64,000 nt of DNA from CG2-30-36-16 sp964372115 (lineage in GTDB: Bacteria; Bacteroidota; Ignavibacteria; Ignavibacteriales; Ignavibacteriaceae). The notes below the pieces were generated by a model that was not told the DNA's origin, searched no databases, and saw nothing but the letters and a program-made list of their open reading frames with translations. Within the stretch, counting starts at the first letter, position 1. Each line of letters begins with the position of its first letter. The position numbers were made by a program, and so were the translations under genes. Positions 56,001-64,000 of the stretch are shown piece after piece. Where the stretch lies: assembly GCA_964372115.1 (NCBI GenBank), contig CAYJPN010000030.1, positions 1-64,000 of the forward strand. Direction: 5' to 3'.

Positions 56001-56876
56001 TTACTGTCCGTTTAGTATTAATGGTAAACCATCTTTGCCCGAACCAATAACTACAATTTTTGAGTTGTTAGAAGATGCGAGTTTTTCCGTTGCTTCTATT
56101 CCCTTCCATTTAAGAAGTTGTTCGCTTATTCCTTTCGAAACAATGTCCTGGAAGTCGGCAATACCTTTTGCCTCAATCCTTTTTCTATCTGCTTCCTGCT
56201 TTTCGCGGGTTAAAATAAATTCCATTCTCTGACTTTCCTGCTCGGCTTTTAATTTTTCTTCTATCGAAGCAGTTAAACCGGGAGGCAAAACTATTTGTCT
56301 TAACGGCGTAGATAAAATTACAACCTCAGACATTTCTCTTATTAGCGATAGGTTCTCTCTTATTTCAGATTCAAGTTTTTCTCTGTCAGCCGTATATAAT
56401 GATTTAGCTTCAAATTTTGTAGTTACACCCCGTACTACCGAACGGAAGTTAGGCAGAACCAACTTTTGCTGATACTCCTCAAAATCACCAACTGTCTTAT
56501 AAATTTCATTAACCTTATCCATACTTAGTTTAAAGATAAGACTTATCTCAAGCTCTACACTCAAACCTTCTTTAGAAGGAACCGTCATTGTTTCTTTAAG
56601 CTCCTGTTTTCTTGTATCAAATTTAATAACATTCGCTAATGGATTAACAATATTAACACCTGGTTTAAGAGTGTTATCACTTACATAACCTAAAAAATCA
56701 ATAACGCCGGCATGTCCGGCAGGTATAACCGTCCATACCTGTAATAAAGCAATTACAACAGCAACGCCCATTCCTGCCAATGCAAAAGAGGCTTCCGATT
56801 TACTGAATCTTTTTTTGGCATTAATATAAACCACAAGCGCAACAATTGCGGCTACAACTGCGATTACAAATAACAT
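56001..56876 (-). CDS. SPFH/prohibitin-family membrane protein
   Basis: A 291-residue band-7 protein. Hydrophobic N-terminus (MLFVIAVVAAIVALVVYI), a second hydrophobic segment (about 30-48), SPFH domain (about 55-225, VIPAGHAGVIDFLG), and a coiled-coil with Glu/Arg heptads (about 225-275, SQRMEFILTREKQEADRKRIEAKG). Start put at 56876 because the preceding 17 codons would place charged residues before the membrane segment. Family members organise membrane microdomains or regulate membrane proteases. Partner not evident here. Confidence 0.85.
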   Translation of the reverse strand: MLFVIAVVAAIVALVVYINAKKRFSKSEASFALAGMGVAVVIALLQVWTVIPAGHAGVIDFLGYVSDNTLKPGVNIVNPLANVIKFDTRKQELKETMTVPSKEGLSVELEISLIFKLSMDKVNEIYKTVGDFEEYQQKLVLPNFRSVVRGVTTKFEAKSLYTADREKLESEIRENLSLIREMSEVVILSTPLRQIVLPPGLTASIEEKLKAEQESQRMEFILTREKQEADRKRIEAKGIADFQDIVSKGISEQLLKWKGIEATEKLASSNNSKIVVIGSGKDGLPLILNGQ

Positions 56877-57148
56877 CTTTTCACCCGAACCTTTCTTAAT
56901 TAATAAATTGCTTTTAAAATATACCACACATATAACTAATTCAAAAATAAGTTTTTGGTAAAGGGCAAAGTTTTATGATGAAAGTTTGTTCCATAAGCTA
57001 TTGTAAACAGTCAGTCTTACTTGGAATTAATTTTCATAAAATGAATGCATTGTTTGGACTCGTATAAAGAAACAATTTTTCTTAGATTAACACACTAATT
57101 TTGAAGGTGTTTTCCATATCGGGGAGTGTTTAATATTTAAGGTTTATA

Positions 57149-58144
57149 ATGAAACTAATTTACGCAATTCCACTGCTTTTTCTTCTTTCATCCTGCGGCA
57201 GCCAAAAGGATGATGAAAAACCAGCATATAGTTATTTTTCCGCGGTTACCGATTCAATATCAGTATCATCGGAAAATATTCTTTTAGATGATACGAACAA
57301 TCAATTTTATTTTCCGCGTTATTCTCCTGAAGGGAAAAAAATATTTATTTCCAGTGCAAATTTCAAAGGCATCTGGTCGTACAATTTAAACGACAAACAG
57401 CTTTTAAAACTTACCGATGAGGAAAAAGCAGGATATGAATACGCTTCATCATCCGATGGAAAAACAATTTATTTTATCGGCGCAAAATTTCTTGATGACA
57501 TACGCCGCTACGATTTTACACTGCAAGCCGTCAATACCGAGAGCGGTACAAAAACCAAACTACATACTACCCGTAATAGACTAAGCGATTTAAAATTAAT
57601 AGATGACAGCACGCTTTCATTATTTTATAATGACTCGCTCGTTTTCTTTTCAACGGCGGATAAAAATTTTAGAGCACAACCGGAGCAAGATTTTAGAATA
57701 ATAAAAATTTTCGGCAACAAACTTTTAGTTTATACAAGTGCGGGGAAAAAGGAATTGACTCCCTTTGGTGAAGATAATATTATTTACTCCGACCAATCGC
57801 GTAAAAACAATAATTTGTTTTATGTAGCCGGTAATGGATTGTACAAGTATACTGCGGCAGGTGAGTTTATGTTTGTCGGAGATTTTCAGAACGCAAAATA
57901 TTCGCCCGACGGAAAAATGATTGCCTATACGACCGAAGAAAATGACGGACTTCGAATAACCGGTTCGGATATTTTTGTGGCTGTAATAGATAAAAGAATT
58001 AGATCGTATAAATTGACAGAAACAAAAAATATTAATGAAGAAAATCCTTCGTGGTCGCCCGACGGCAAGTCGATAATATTTAATACCTCGGACGGAAAAA
58101 TTAAAGAAATTAAACTAACAATTACTGAACTGGAGAAAGACTAA
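57149..58144 (+). CDS. lipoprotein with TolB-like beta-propeller repeats
   Basis: A 331-residue lipoprotein: lipobox LLSSC at about 12-16. Body made of WD40-like (PD40) blades with repeated YSPDGKMIAY / SWSPDGKSIIF motifs (e.g. RYSPEGKKIF, KYSPDGKMIAYTTEEND). Probably six to seven blades on the periplasmic side. The next gene encodes a paralogue and overlaps by one base. Role unknown; their pairing with a cell-wall amidase suggests an envelope function. Confidence 0.85.
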   Translation: MKLIYAIPLLFLLSSCGSQKDDEKPAYSYFSAVTDSISVSSENILLDDTNNQFYFPRYSPEGKKIFISSANFKGIWSYNLNDKQLLKLTDEEKAGYEYASSSDGKTIYFIGAKFLDDIRRYDFTLQAVNTESGTKTKLHTTRNRLSDLKLIDDSTLSLFYNDSLVFFSTADKNFRAQPEQDFRIIKIFGNKLLVYTSAGKKELTPFGEDNIIYSDQSRKNNNLFYVAGNGLYKYTAAGEFMFVGDFQNAKYSPDGKMIAYTTEENDGLRITGSDIFVAVIDKRIRSYKLTETKNINEENPSWSPDGKSIIFNTSDGKIKEIKLTITELEKD

Positions 58145-59061
58145 TGAAAAAGGTTTTTTTGTTTATGCTGATTACATCGGCATTACTTGCTCAAAATATT
58201 TCTGTTGTTAAAACGGAAATGCTTACTATGCCGGGAGACGGAAGTTTCTTTTACCCTGGCGCATCACAAAGTGGAAACAAAGTACTTTTAACAACCGATA
58301 ATTTTACAGGGCTTTGGCTGCTTGATGTTAATACAAATAATATTATTCAATTAAATAATTATACAGGCGCGGGCTATAACGCAAAATTTATAGGCAGCGA
58401 AGAAAAAGTAATTTTTAGAAAAGATGATTTTTCCCAGGGCAGAAAATATTCGTCGTTAATTGTACAAAATTTAGGCGATTTAAGAGAAACCGTAATTGAA
58501 CCGAATACACGAAATCTTTCAGAAGCGTCAGCGCTTAAAAACGACGCGTTCGCATATATCAAAGCAGATAAAATGCAGGCAGCAGATTTAATATCGGGCA
58601 AAGTTTCCCCTTCAGCAATAACCGAAGCCGTTGTTTATATTGAAAACGGAGCAATTGCTCTTTTTAATAACGGCACCAAAAATATTCTTAAACCTCTCGG
58701 CGAGAGAAATTATATTTGGCCGTCAATTTCGCCGGATGGAACAAAGTTATTGTTTACCGCCGCGGGTAAAGGAACATACGTTTCCGATTTAAGCGGAAAT
58801 ATCATCGCTAACCTTGGTTATGCAAATGCACCGCAGTGGTCGCCGGACGGCAAGTACGTTGTTTATATGAACGACAAAGATGACGGACACAAGCTGCTTT
58901 CATCTGATATTTATATCATCGGCGCTGACGGACAAAACAGAACCCGATTAACAGCAACAGCCGATGTTCTTGAAATTTATCCAGCATGGCTTTCGTCAAA
59001 CAAAATTGTGTTTGGTACTCAGGTAGGTGTTATTTATTCCATCCAATTAAAGTTTGAATAA
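58144..59061 (+). CDS. exported TolB-like beta-propeller protein
   Basis: A 305-residue paralogue of the previous protein with a signal peptide (about 1-16, ending LLAQ) but no lipobox cysteine. Blade motifs include WPSISPDGTKLLFTAAGKG and PQWSPDGKYVVYMNDKDDGHKL. Starts on the last base of the upstream stop (TAATG), so translation is coupled. The amidase starts 11 bases after its stop. Confidence 0.85.
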   Translation: MKKVFLFMLITSALLAQNISVVKTEMLTMPGDGSFFYPGASQSGNKVLLTTDNFTGLWLLDVNTNNIIQLNNYTGAGYNAKFIGSEEKVIFRKDDFSQGRKYSSLIVQNLGDLRETVIEPNTRNLSEASALKNDAFAYIKADKMQAADLISGKVSPSAITEAVVYIENGAIALFNNGTKNILKPLGERNYIWPSISPDGTKLLFTAAGKGTYVSDLSGNIIANLGYANAPQWSPDGKYVVYMNDKDDGHKLLSSDIYIIGADGQNRTRLTATADVLEIYPAWLSSNKIVFGTQVGVIYSIQLKFE

Positions 59062-59072
59062 GAGGTTTTATT

Positions 59073-61457
59073 ATGAAAAATATTGTTAAAGTATTAATTA
59101 TAATTTTTGTTGTTGCGCTTCAAACACAGGCGCAATTGCTCACAGGTATTAAGTTATGTATAGACCCCGGACACGGCGGTCATGATGCCGCAAACGATAG
59201 ATATATTGCCGCAACGGGTTTTTGGGAATCGGACGGCAACTGGGATAAAGCGAATCATCTGAAAGAAATTTTAACAGGTTTTGGCGCCCAGGTTATTTTA
59301 ACGCGCCAGGGTAATAATGATGCAGATGATCTTCCCCTTTCGCAGAGGGCGGGAATTGCAAACAGTAATAATGTAGATTTCTTTCACTCCATACACAGCA
59401 ACGGCTGGCAAGGGACAAGCAATTCAACATTAATGTTATTTCGGGGTTATGATGCCCAACCTGTTTTCCCCCAGGCAAAAACAATGGGTGCAATAATGGT
59501 TCAGCGTATTTATCAGGTTAATAGAACAACCGGCTATTCAAACCGGGGCGACTGGTCGTTTTACCCTGATTGGGGAACCTCCGGTCTCGGTGTGCTTCGC
59601 CCTCTAAATATGCCGGGCGTTCTGTCTGAAGGTTCTTTCCACGACTATATTCCTGAGTCATGGAGGCTGCTGAATACAAATTATAGAAAAAGTGAAACAT
59701 GGGCAATGGCTCGCTCGTTTCTTGAATATTTTAACGTTGGCAATGAAAGTGTCGGTGCAATTGCCGGTATAGTACGCGATCCCGAAAAGAACGTAACTTA
59801 TTATTATTTACCCGGCAGCAACGATCAGAAAAAACCTGTAAACCAGGTTCAGGTAACTTTGATGCCTGGTAATAAAGTTTATAACGGCGATGATAAAAAC
59901 AACGGGTTTTTCTTGTTCGACAGTCTTGCGCCCGGACAGTATACAGTGTATTACCACGCCGATGATTTTTCGTATGATTCAACAACAGTAACGGTAGCCG
60001 CGCATCAAACAGTTTTTGCCGATAAATTTTTAATTGAAGCGCCGAATTACAATCCCCCGGTTGTTACAAGCATTGCGCCGGCTGATAGTTCTACCAATGT
60101 AAGCCTGCTGGCTAACATAGTTGTTGACTTTGATATAAGGATGAACTCAACCGCGACACAGGCAGCGTTTTCAATTTCGCCGTTAATAAGCGGTAGTTTT
60201 GTCTGGGAAAACAACAATAAAAGGATGACATTCGATCCATCCGGCCTGCTTGTTGCCGGAACCGAATATACGGTTACGATTGATACAACCGCGACGTCCT
60301 ATTTCGGAACAAAAATAGCCGCCGGTGATTCACTCTCTTTTTTAACACGCAGTAAACTAAATTTACTTGCCTTATACCCGGACAGCGGAGCAGTTGAAAT
60401 AAGCACTACAGTTCAGCTTCGAGCCGAGTTTGACGCCGCGATAGATCCATATTCATTAAGCGGTAATGTTACTCTGAAAGATATTGACGGCAACAACATT
60501 GGCGTTACTCCGGATGCAACGGGTTACGCTTACGGCAAGATAATTTTTGAACCACAGCAGCCGCTCGAATTAAATAAATCCTATATTCTTACGCTCAAGC
60601 CGAACATAGAGGATATGGAAAACATTATGCTCGGATACGAAATTGTGGTTCCTTTTAAAACAACTGCCGAAACTTATGTAAGCGGAAATGTTTTTGATAC
60701 TTTTGAAGATATCGGCGGATGGAACGATCCGGAATTTAGCGGGAGCACAACCGGAACGGTACCCGATTTTACAACATTTTCAATTGTTTCAACAAAAAAA
60801 GTTAATGGTACAAAATCGGGAAGATTGGTGTATGAATTTTCAAATGAAACGGGCGGAGTGTGTCGTGTTTACAACTCCACAAAACCGAATGTCGGCAGTA
60901 ATCCCGCTTCGGAAGTCGGTATGTGGATATTCGGCGACTTTAGCCGCAACATGCTTGAGTACTGGTTTTACTTCAATGGATCGACAAACGTGATTGTGCC
61001 GATTGATACGCTTAGTTGGACGGGCTGGCGCCTTGTTAAAATACCGCTTTCACTTGTAACGGGAACAGGCGACAAACTTTTCCACAGTTTTGTTGTCCGT
61101 CAAATATCAGGCACAAAAAAAGGAACGTTATACTTTGACGACGCACAGTCGGATATTGTAACCGACGCTGAAGAATTGCCCGCGCCCAATACATACGCAC
61201 TTCAGCAGAATTTTCCGAACCCGTTTAATCCGTCAACGATGATTGTTTATTCTGTGCCGGAAAGAGTAAACGTAACAATTAAAGTTTATGATGTTCTCGG
61301 TAAAGAAGTAGCGCAGCTTGTAAACGAAGAAAAAGACAACGGCATTTACCGTGTAGCATTTAACACTGCCGACTATAACCTTGCAAGCGGAATATATTTT
61401 TACCGCATAAACGCCGGGGCTTATACATCGGTGCGCAAAATGATGCTTGTGAAATAA
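59073..61457 (+). CDS. N-acetylmuramoyl-L-alanine amidase with T9SS sorting domain
   Basis: A 794-residue secreted cell-wall amidase. Signal peptide (about 1-21), Amidase_3 domain with zinc ligands and catalytic motifs: DPGHGGHD (about 32-39), HSIHSNGW and LSEGSFHDY (about 186). Then a carboxypeptidase-regulatory-like fold (about 230-325), two Ig-like Big_5 domains (about 330-535), a beta-sandwich (about 550-705) and a C-terminal type A sorting domain NFPNPFNPST...VYDVLGKEV...GIYFYRINAG (about 715-794). It should cross the outer membrane by the type IX system. Encoded with two beta-propeller genes upstream. Confidence 0.9.
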   Translation: MKNIVKVLIIIFVVALQTQAQLLTGIKLCIDPGHGGHDAANDRYIAATGFWESDGNWDKANHLKEILTGFGAQVILTRQGNNDADDLPLSQRAGIANSNNVDFFHSIHSNGWQGTSNSTLMLFRGYDAQPVFPQAKTMGAIMVQRIYQVNRTTGYSNRGDWSFYPDWGTSGLGVLRPLNMPGVLSEGSFHDYIPESWRLLNTNYRKSETWAMARSFLEYFNVGNESVGAIAGIVRDPEKNVTYYYLPGSNDQKKPVNQVQVTLMPGNKVYNGDDKNNGFFLFDSLAPGQYTVYYHADDFSYDSTTVTVAAHQTVFADKFLIEAPNYNPPVVTSIAPADSSTNVSLLANIVVDFDIRMNSTATQAAFSISPLISGSFVWENNNKRMTFDPSGLLVAGTEYTVTIDTTATSYFGTKIAAGDSLSFLTRSKLNLLALYPDSGAVEISTTVQLRAEFDAAIDPYSLSGNVTLKDIDGNNIGVTPDATGYAYGKIIFEPQQPLELNKSYILTLKPNIEDMENIMLGYEIVVPFKTTAETYVSGNVFDTFEDIGGWNDPEFSGSTTGTVPDFTTFSIVSTKKVNGTKSGRLVYEFSNETGGVCRVYNSTKPNVGSNPASEVGMWIFGDFSRNMLEYWFYFNGSTNVIVPIDTLSWTGWRLVKIPLSLVTGTGDKLFHSFVVRQISGTKKGTLYFDDAQSDIVTDAEELPAPNTYALQQNFPNPFNPSTMIVYSVPERVNVTIKVYDVLGKEVAQLVNEEKDNGIYRVAFNTADYNLASGIYFYRINAGAYTSVRKMMLVK

Positions 61458-61482
61458 TATCCATAGATATCGTTTATATAAT

Positions 61483-61519
61483 AAAAGCCGGGATAAGTTA
61501 TTGTCCCGGCTTTTTATTA
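61483..61519 (+). terminator. terminator after amidase gene
   Basis: Stem AAAAGCCGGGA / TCCCGGCTTTT with a 10-base loop and a T-rich tail. It lies 26 bases after the amidase stop and ends the three-gene operon. Confidence 0.9.
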
Positions 61520-61822
61520 TTAAAAATTTGTTTCTTCTTTTATTGCCTGCAAATTTACCCCGCCCGATACCCAATTCTGTGCCCGTTTATCCGCTTTACG
61601 TATTCCGAACATAAAAATACAAAGAGTAAAATAGTTACAGAAGCAAGCCGGGTATTTGGGCTATTCGCTTAACCAAACTGAAGCTGCATAGACAGACTCT
61701 ATTTTATAAAAACAATTTGAACCTATTCTGTAATTTTTTTTTTAGCCTTCAATCGCCGCCAAATAGTTATGTTCGCTTTTCCGGTTTATATCAAAAAAAA
61801 ATCCTATTGATGTCTTCTATTC

Positions 61823-61903
61823 TTAAAACGCCTCTTATTCTGCAACCACACATTAACATTCCGGAGTTAGCGATAGTGGTTGATTAGCAGGCGCTTGTTA
61901 TAC
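61823..61903 (-). other. attC-like imperfect palindrome (candidate recombination site)
   Basis: On the minus strand it starts GTATAACAAGCGCCT and ends AGGCGTTTTAA. The ends pair (TATAAC with GTTTTA; CGCCT with AGGCG) and an inner perfect stem CAACCAC / GTGGTTG (61843-61849, 61876-61882) closes the hairpin with mismatched bulges. It begins seven bases past the stop of the thioredoxin gene, where attC sites of gene cassettes lie. Homology search was not possible. Confidence 0.35.
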
Positions 61904-61909
61904 AAAAAT

Positions 61910-63172
61910 CTATTTAATATTTAATTCAAAAAATGTGCGGTTAATTTGTCCTTCTTTTAAATAATTTTTACCATCCGGATAAATCAATATGTTGGTTGGA
62001 TATGCACTTATTTTTAAACCATTTTCTATTTCAGGAGTCATTAATAATTGAGCCCATTCAATTTTTTCTTTTGATATTAGTTTTTTTGCCTTATTAATAT
62101 CTTCTGTTTTGATGATGCTCAAGAAAATTACTTTCTCCTTCCAAAGATCGAAACCTTTTTTTAATTCGGGTATTTCTTTAATGCAAGGCAGACACCACTC
62201 GCCCCAAATATTTAAGAAAATATATTTTCCCTTATAATCAGCAATTGCAACCTGCTTGCCCTCAATTGATGTAAATATGTTTTCCCAAAAGTTATCGTTA
62301 AAAGTATTTTTTTGTTGTAATTGAGACGACTGTTTCTGAATATATTGTAAGAAATAGTTTGTGGGATTTTTTGAAGTTTTGGCAAGAGATAGTTTCTTCC
62401 CATACTGATCAATATACAATAATTCGTAATTTGATTCTCCAATTACAAACACATCATTAAGTTTGAAAACTTCATTTTGGTCAAAATATTTTAATTTGCC
62501 ATCTCTATTGAGATCAACTATTAACAAATCGTCATCATCGTCATATAATCCATTATTTGAGTAATCGAATAAACCAATGTCATAAGTGGTTTCATTCAAT
62601 TCAAATTTAGCTCTACGCAAAGTAACTCTATCATCACAATAAAAACTTCCTTTTTCTCCTTTGTAATTAAAATCCCCTTTCAGTCCACCCCAATACTTAG
62701 CAAAAGAAGGAATTAGATTTCCATCATTATCAAAATAGAGTGGTTTCAATGTATCTGCAATTTCTGGTATTCTAAATATTACTAAACGAACAACTTGTTG
62801 AATATCTGGTTCAGAATGAACGTCTATATACTGTTTGTTTTGAGAATGGAGAAAGATAATAGGTTCACCATCATTAGAAAGATTTTCATCATTGTTTCTA
62901 TCAACATATAACAAATCCCTATCTTGTCTCTGATCAACGAGAACAGAAATATCTTGATCATTTGAAGTCTTCCAACTATAAAATAGTGTGAAATATTTTA
63001 TGTCATTCGAATCTATTTTTGGAAGAATTAATTTTTCTTTTGCTACAGCTGTTAATAATTCCAGATGAAACTCACCATCATCTAATGTTGAAAGACTATC
63101 CAAAGAAACTTCAATATCTTGACCCAATATAACAGTTGACAAAAACAAAAAAATAATGATTGAATATTTCAT
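61910..63172 (-). CDS. exported thioredoxin-fold (TlpA-like) protein
   Basis: A 420-residue exported protein: signal peptide (about 1-17, ending LGQ), a long N-terminal half with EF-hand-like acidic loops (VDRNNDENLSND, YDDDDDLLIVDLNRDGKL) that may bind calcium, and a C-terminal thioredoxin domain (about 295-420) with WCLPC (326-330), a cis-proline AYPTNILIY and YPDGK. It probably works as a thiol-disulfide oxidoreductase outside the cytoplasm. It is AT-richer than its neighbours and lacks a clear ribosome-binding site; unlike the core genes it stands between attC-like repeats. Confidence 0.85.
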   Translation of the reverse strand: MKYSIIIFLFLSTVILGQDIEVSLDSLSTLDDGEFHLELLTAVAKEKLILPKIDSNDIKYFTLFYSWKTSNDQDISVLVDQRQDRDLLYVDRNNDENLSNDGEPIIFLHSQNKQYIDVHSEPDIQQVVRLVIFRIPEIADTLKPLYFDNDGNLIPSFAKYWGGLKGDFNYKGEKGSFYCDDRVTLRRAKFELNETTYDIGLFDYSNNGLYDDDDDLLIVDLNRDGKLKYFDQNEVFKLNDVFVIGESNYELLYIDQYGKKLSLAKTSKNPTNYFLQYIQKQSSQLQQKNTFNDNFWENIFTSIEGKQVAIADYKGKYIFLNIWGEWCLPCIKEIPELKKGFDLWKEKVIFLSIIKTEDINKAKKLISKEKIEWAQLLMTPEIENGLKISAYPTNILIYPDGKNYLKEGQINRTFFELNIK

Positions 63173-63557
63173 ACTTGCTACGTTGTTTTGTTGAAGAAAA
63201 GGTAAATGTCAATCATACGACCTCTCTTTTTGTATGATGGCGTGTTAACCGCCAGGCGACGGTCAAGTCCGTCAGCGAACGGACGGAACAAGTTGTTTAA
63301 ACACAACACCGCAGTTAATTTTATTTTTGGAATACATCCCGCTTCTAACGGGAAAAGATTTCCTTCTACTTTTTACATACGCAAAAAGCAAGGGTTATTT
63401 TTTCTTTCAACATAACCGCGCACCGAAAGCTCTTAAAAAATATTTATCAAACATCTAAATCCCGTGTTGACTTAATCGGAATAACTTGTTAGGCGTTTAC
63501 TCTACGGCATTATTTTAAAACAATTTTTTGCTTTTGAATTGCTCTAACTGAAACTAA
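63173..63557. other. intergenic region with palindromes, probably non-coding
   Basis: 385 bp. No convincing gene. Holds several palindromes: GTCCGT/ACGGAC (about 63270-63288), a TTAAC-ended imperfect palindrome (about 63245-63322), CCCG...CGGG around 63340 and the attC-like site at 63410-63494. Confidence 0.5.
63410..63494 (-). other. attC-like imperfect palindrome (second candidate site)
   Basis: Minus strand: starts GCCTAACAAG (R''-like GCCTAAC, 63494-63488), then CCGATTAAG (63479-63471) which pairs with CTTTCGG (63429-63423), and ends in GTTATGT (63416-63410), R'-like. Spacers are eight and six bases. It lies 63 bases past the toxin stop. The layout is that of an attC site, though the R''/R' pairing is only partial. 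Confidence 0.35.
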
Positions 63558-63857
63558 TTATGATAATCGTTTTTTCAATTCTTTAGGATTACGATTTTCA
63601 TGAAATATGGCTAAAACAATTATTTTCTCCTTATCGATTATATAGTGAATACCAAAGGGATATTTTCTAACCAATGCCCTTCTTGTATTCTTATATGTTG
63701 GTGCGTATGCTTCGAGAATTCTTGAAATGGATTCTAACGTTGCTTCAATATTTAGTAATAAATTCGCCCCGAGTCCTTGGACTTTTTCTTCGTACCATTT
63801 TACAGCCTCTAATAATTCTGCTTCAGCTTCTGTCCTAATTATTACTTGATACTTCAT
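63558..63857 (-). CDS. RelE/ParE-family toxin
   Basis: A 99-residue toxin of the RelE/ParE superfamily: N-terminal helices (EAELLEAVKWYEEKVQGLG), then FPFGIHY-like KYPFGIHYIID and the terminal AIFHENRNPKELKKR. These are type II toxins (mRNA interferase or gyrase poison; which one cannot be read). The start ATG overlaps the antitoxin stop (ATGA), a standard arrangement. Confidence 0.9.
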   Translation of the reverse strand: MKYQVIIRTEAEAELLEAVKWYEEKVQGLGANLLLNIEATLESISRILEAYAPTYKNTRRALVRKYPFGIHYIIDKEKIIVLAIFHENRNPKELKKRLS

Positions 63858-64000
63858 AACTGAGACTGTATATTAGCTTTCGCTTCTTTCCATGACCGTC
63901 CTTCGTCTGGATTTTTATAATATGCTTCTAGCCGTAAGTCCAATTCTGCCTTCTGCTCGTCTGAAACAGGGAAGCTCTCTTTTGAGGAGATAATACTATC
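63854..64000 (-). CDS. type II antitoxin (addiction module component), partial
   Basis: The open frame at the window edge reads ...SFPVSDEQKAELDLRLEAYYKNPDEGRSWKEAKANIQSQL, the C-terminal half of an addiction-module antitoxin with the LDxRLExYxxNPDEGRSWEE pattern. The N-terminus lies beyond position 64000. It overlaps the toxin start by four bases, giving the antitoxin-toxin order. Confidence 0.88.
   Translation of the reverse strand, partial: DSIISSKESFPVSDEQKAELDLRLEAYYKNPDEGRSWKEAKANIQSQL

Larger units (their letters stand above)
61458..61909. other. intergenic region with terminator and attC-like palindrome
   Basis: 452 bp without a gene. It holds the amidase terminator and, from 61823 to 61903, an imperfect palindrome resembling an integron attC site (see separate entries). 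Another weaker palindrome occurs near 61667-61772. Confidence 0.6.

Noticed and set aside
61667..61772. Third attC-like palindrome (minus strand ACATAAC ... GTTAAGC with inner TGAAG-G-CT / AGCTTCA)
   Set aside because: The spacers are 14 and 5 bases, far from symmetrical, so I do not list it as a site, although the inner stem with one bulged G is suggestive.
63206..63415. Open frame of 69 codons on the plus strand
   Set aside because: No ribosome-binding site, spans palindromic DNA and has no recognisable sequence; more likely part of non-coding spacer.

Overview
The window looks like the origin-proximal part of a chromosome from an Ignavibacteria-type bacterium (Bacteroidota/Chlorobi side). 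The pointers are low GC, Gram-negative envelope genes (OmpA-like, BamA-type barrel, heptose epimerase hldD), many small exported proteins, and a secreted amidase that ends in a type IX secretion sorting domain with the NFPNPFNPST motif common in that group. The assignment is an inference from protein style; no rRNA or tRNA gene was found in the window.

Layout. 1-8.1 kb: a long coiled-coil protein, a secreted GH13 amylase, a Tat-exported metallo-beta-lactamase-fold protein and a run of five unrecognised genes (zinc ribbon, WG-repeat, two-TM and two small proteins). 8.2-9.1 kb: two copies of a 171-bp nested palindromic repeat and a dead HEAT-repeat gene. 9.2-16.5 kb: PPK2 polyphosphate kinase facing a heat-shock block (clpB, htpG, DnaJ-type co-chaperone, hsp20), with a small MITE-like element inside. 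16.7-25.3 kb: mnmE, mnmG, rsmG, murQ and mfd, with two parS-like sites between mnmE and mnmG. 25.3-28.7 kb: a sigma-54 two-component pair. 28.9-38.3 kb: gyrA, gyrB, DUF721, recF, dnaN, a lipoprotein, oriC and dnaA, all on the minus strand. 38.7-41.4 kb: rpmH, rnpA, yidD and yidC running away from the origin on the plus strand. 41.4-61.5 kb: envelope and metabolic genes (patatin-barrel fusion, glgA, OmpA-like, DUF3078, hydrolase, NUDIX, hldD, metH, SPFH protein, two beta-propellers, T9SS amidase). 61.5-64 kb: an accessory segment with a lone thioredoxin-fold gene, a toxin-antitoxin pair and attC-like imperfect palindromes.

Most noteworthy. (1) dnaN, the essential sliding clamp gene, has an in-frame TAA codon at 35189-35191 that splits it into domains I+II and domain III, with full homology continuing in the same frame. 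(2) The dnaA-dnaN intergenic region has DnaA boxes, an AT-rich stretch with a candidate DnaA-trio, and two adjacent inverted repeats, one of them nested; more DnaA boxes lie upstream of dnaA, so the origin looks bipartite. (3) Two parS-like 16-mers have centres 36 bp apart, but no parAB is in view. (4) The right end resembles the edge of an integron-type cassette array. (5) The five-gene cluster at 5.1-8.1 kb is uncharacterised.
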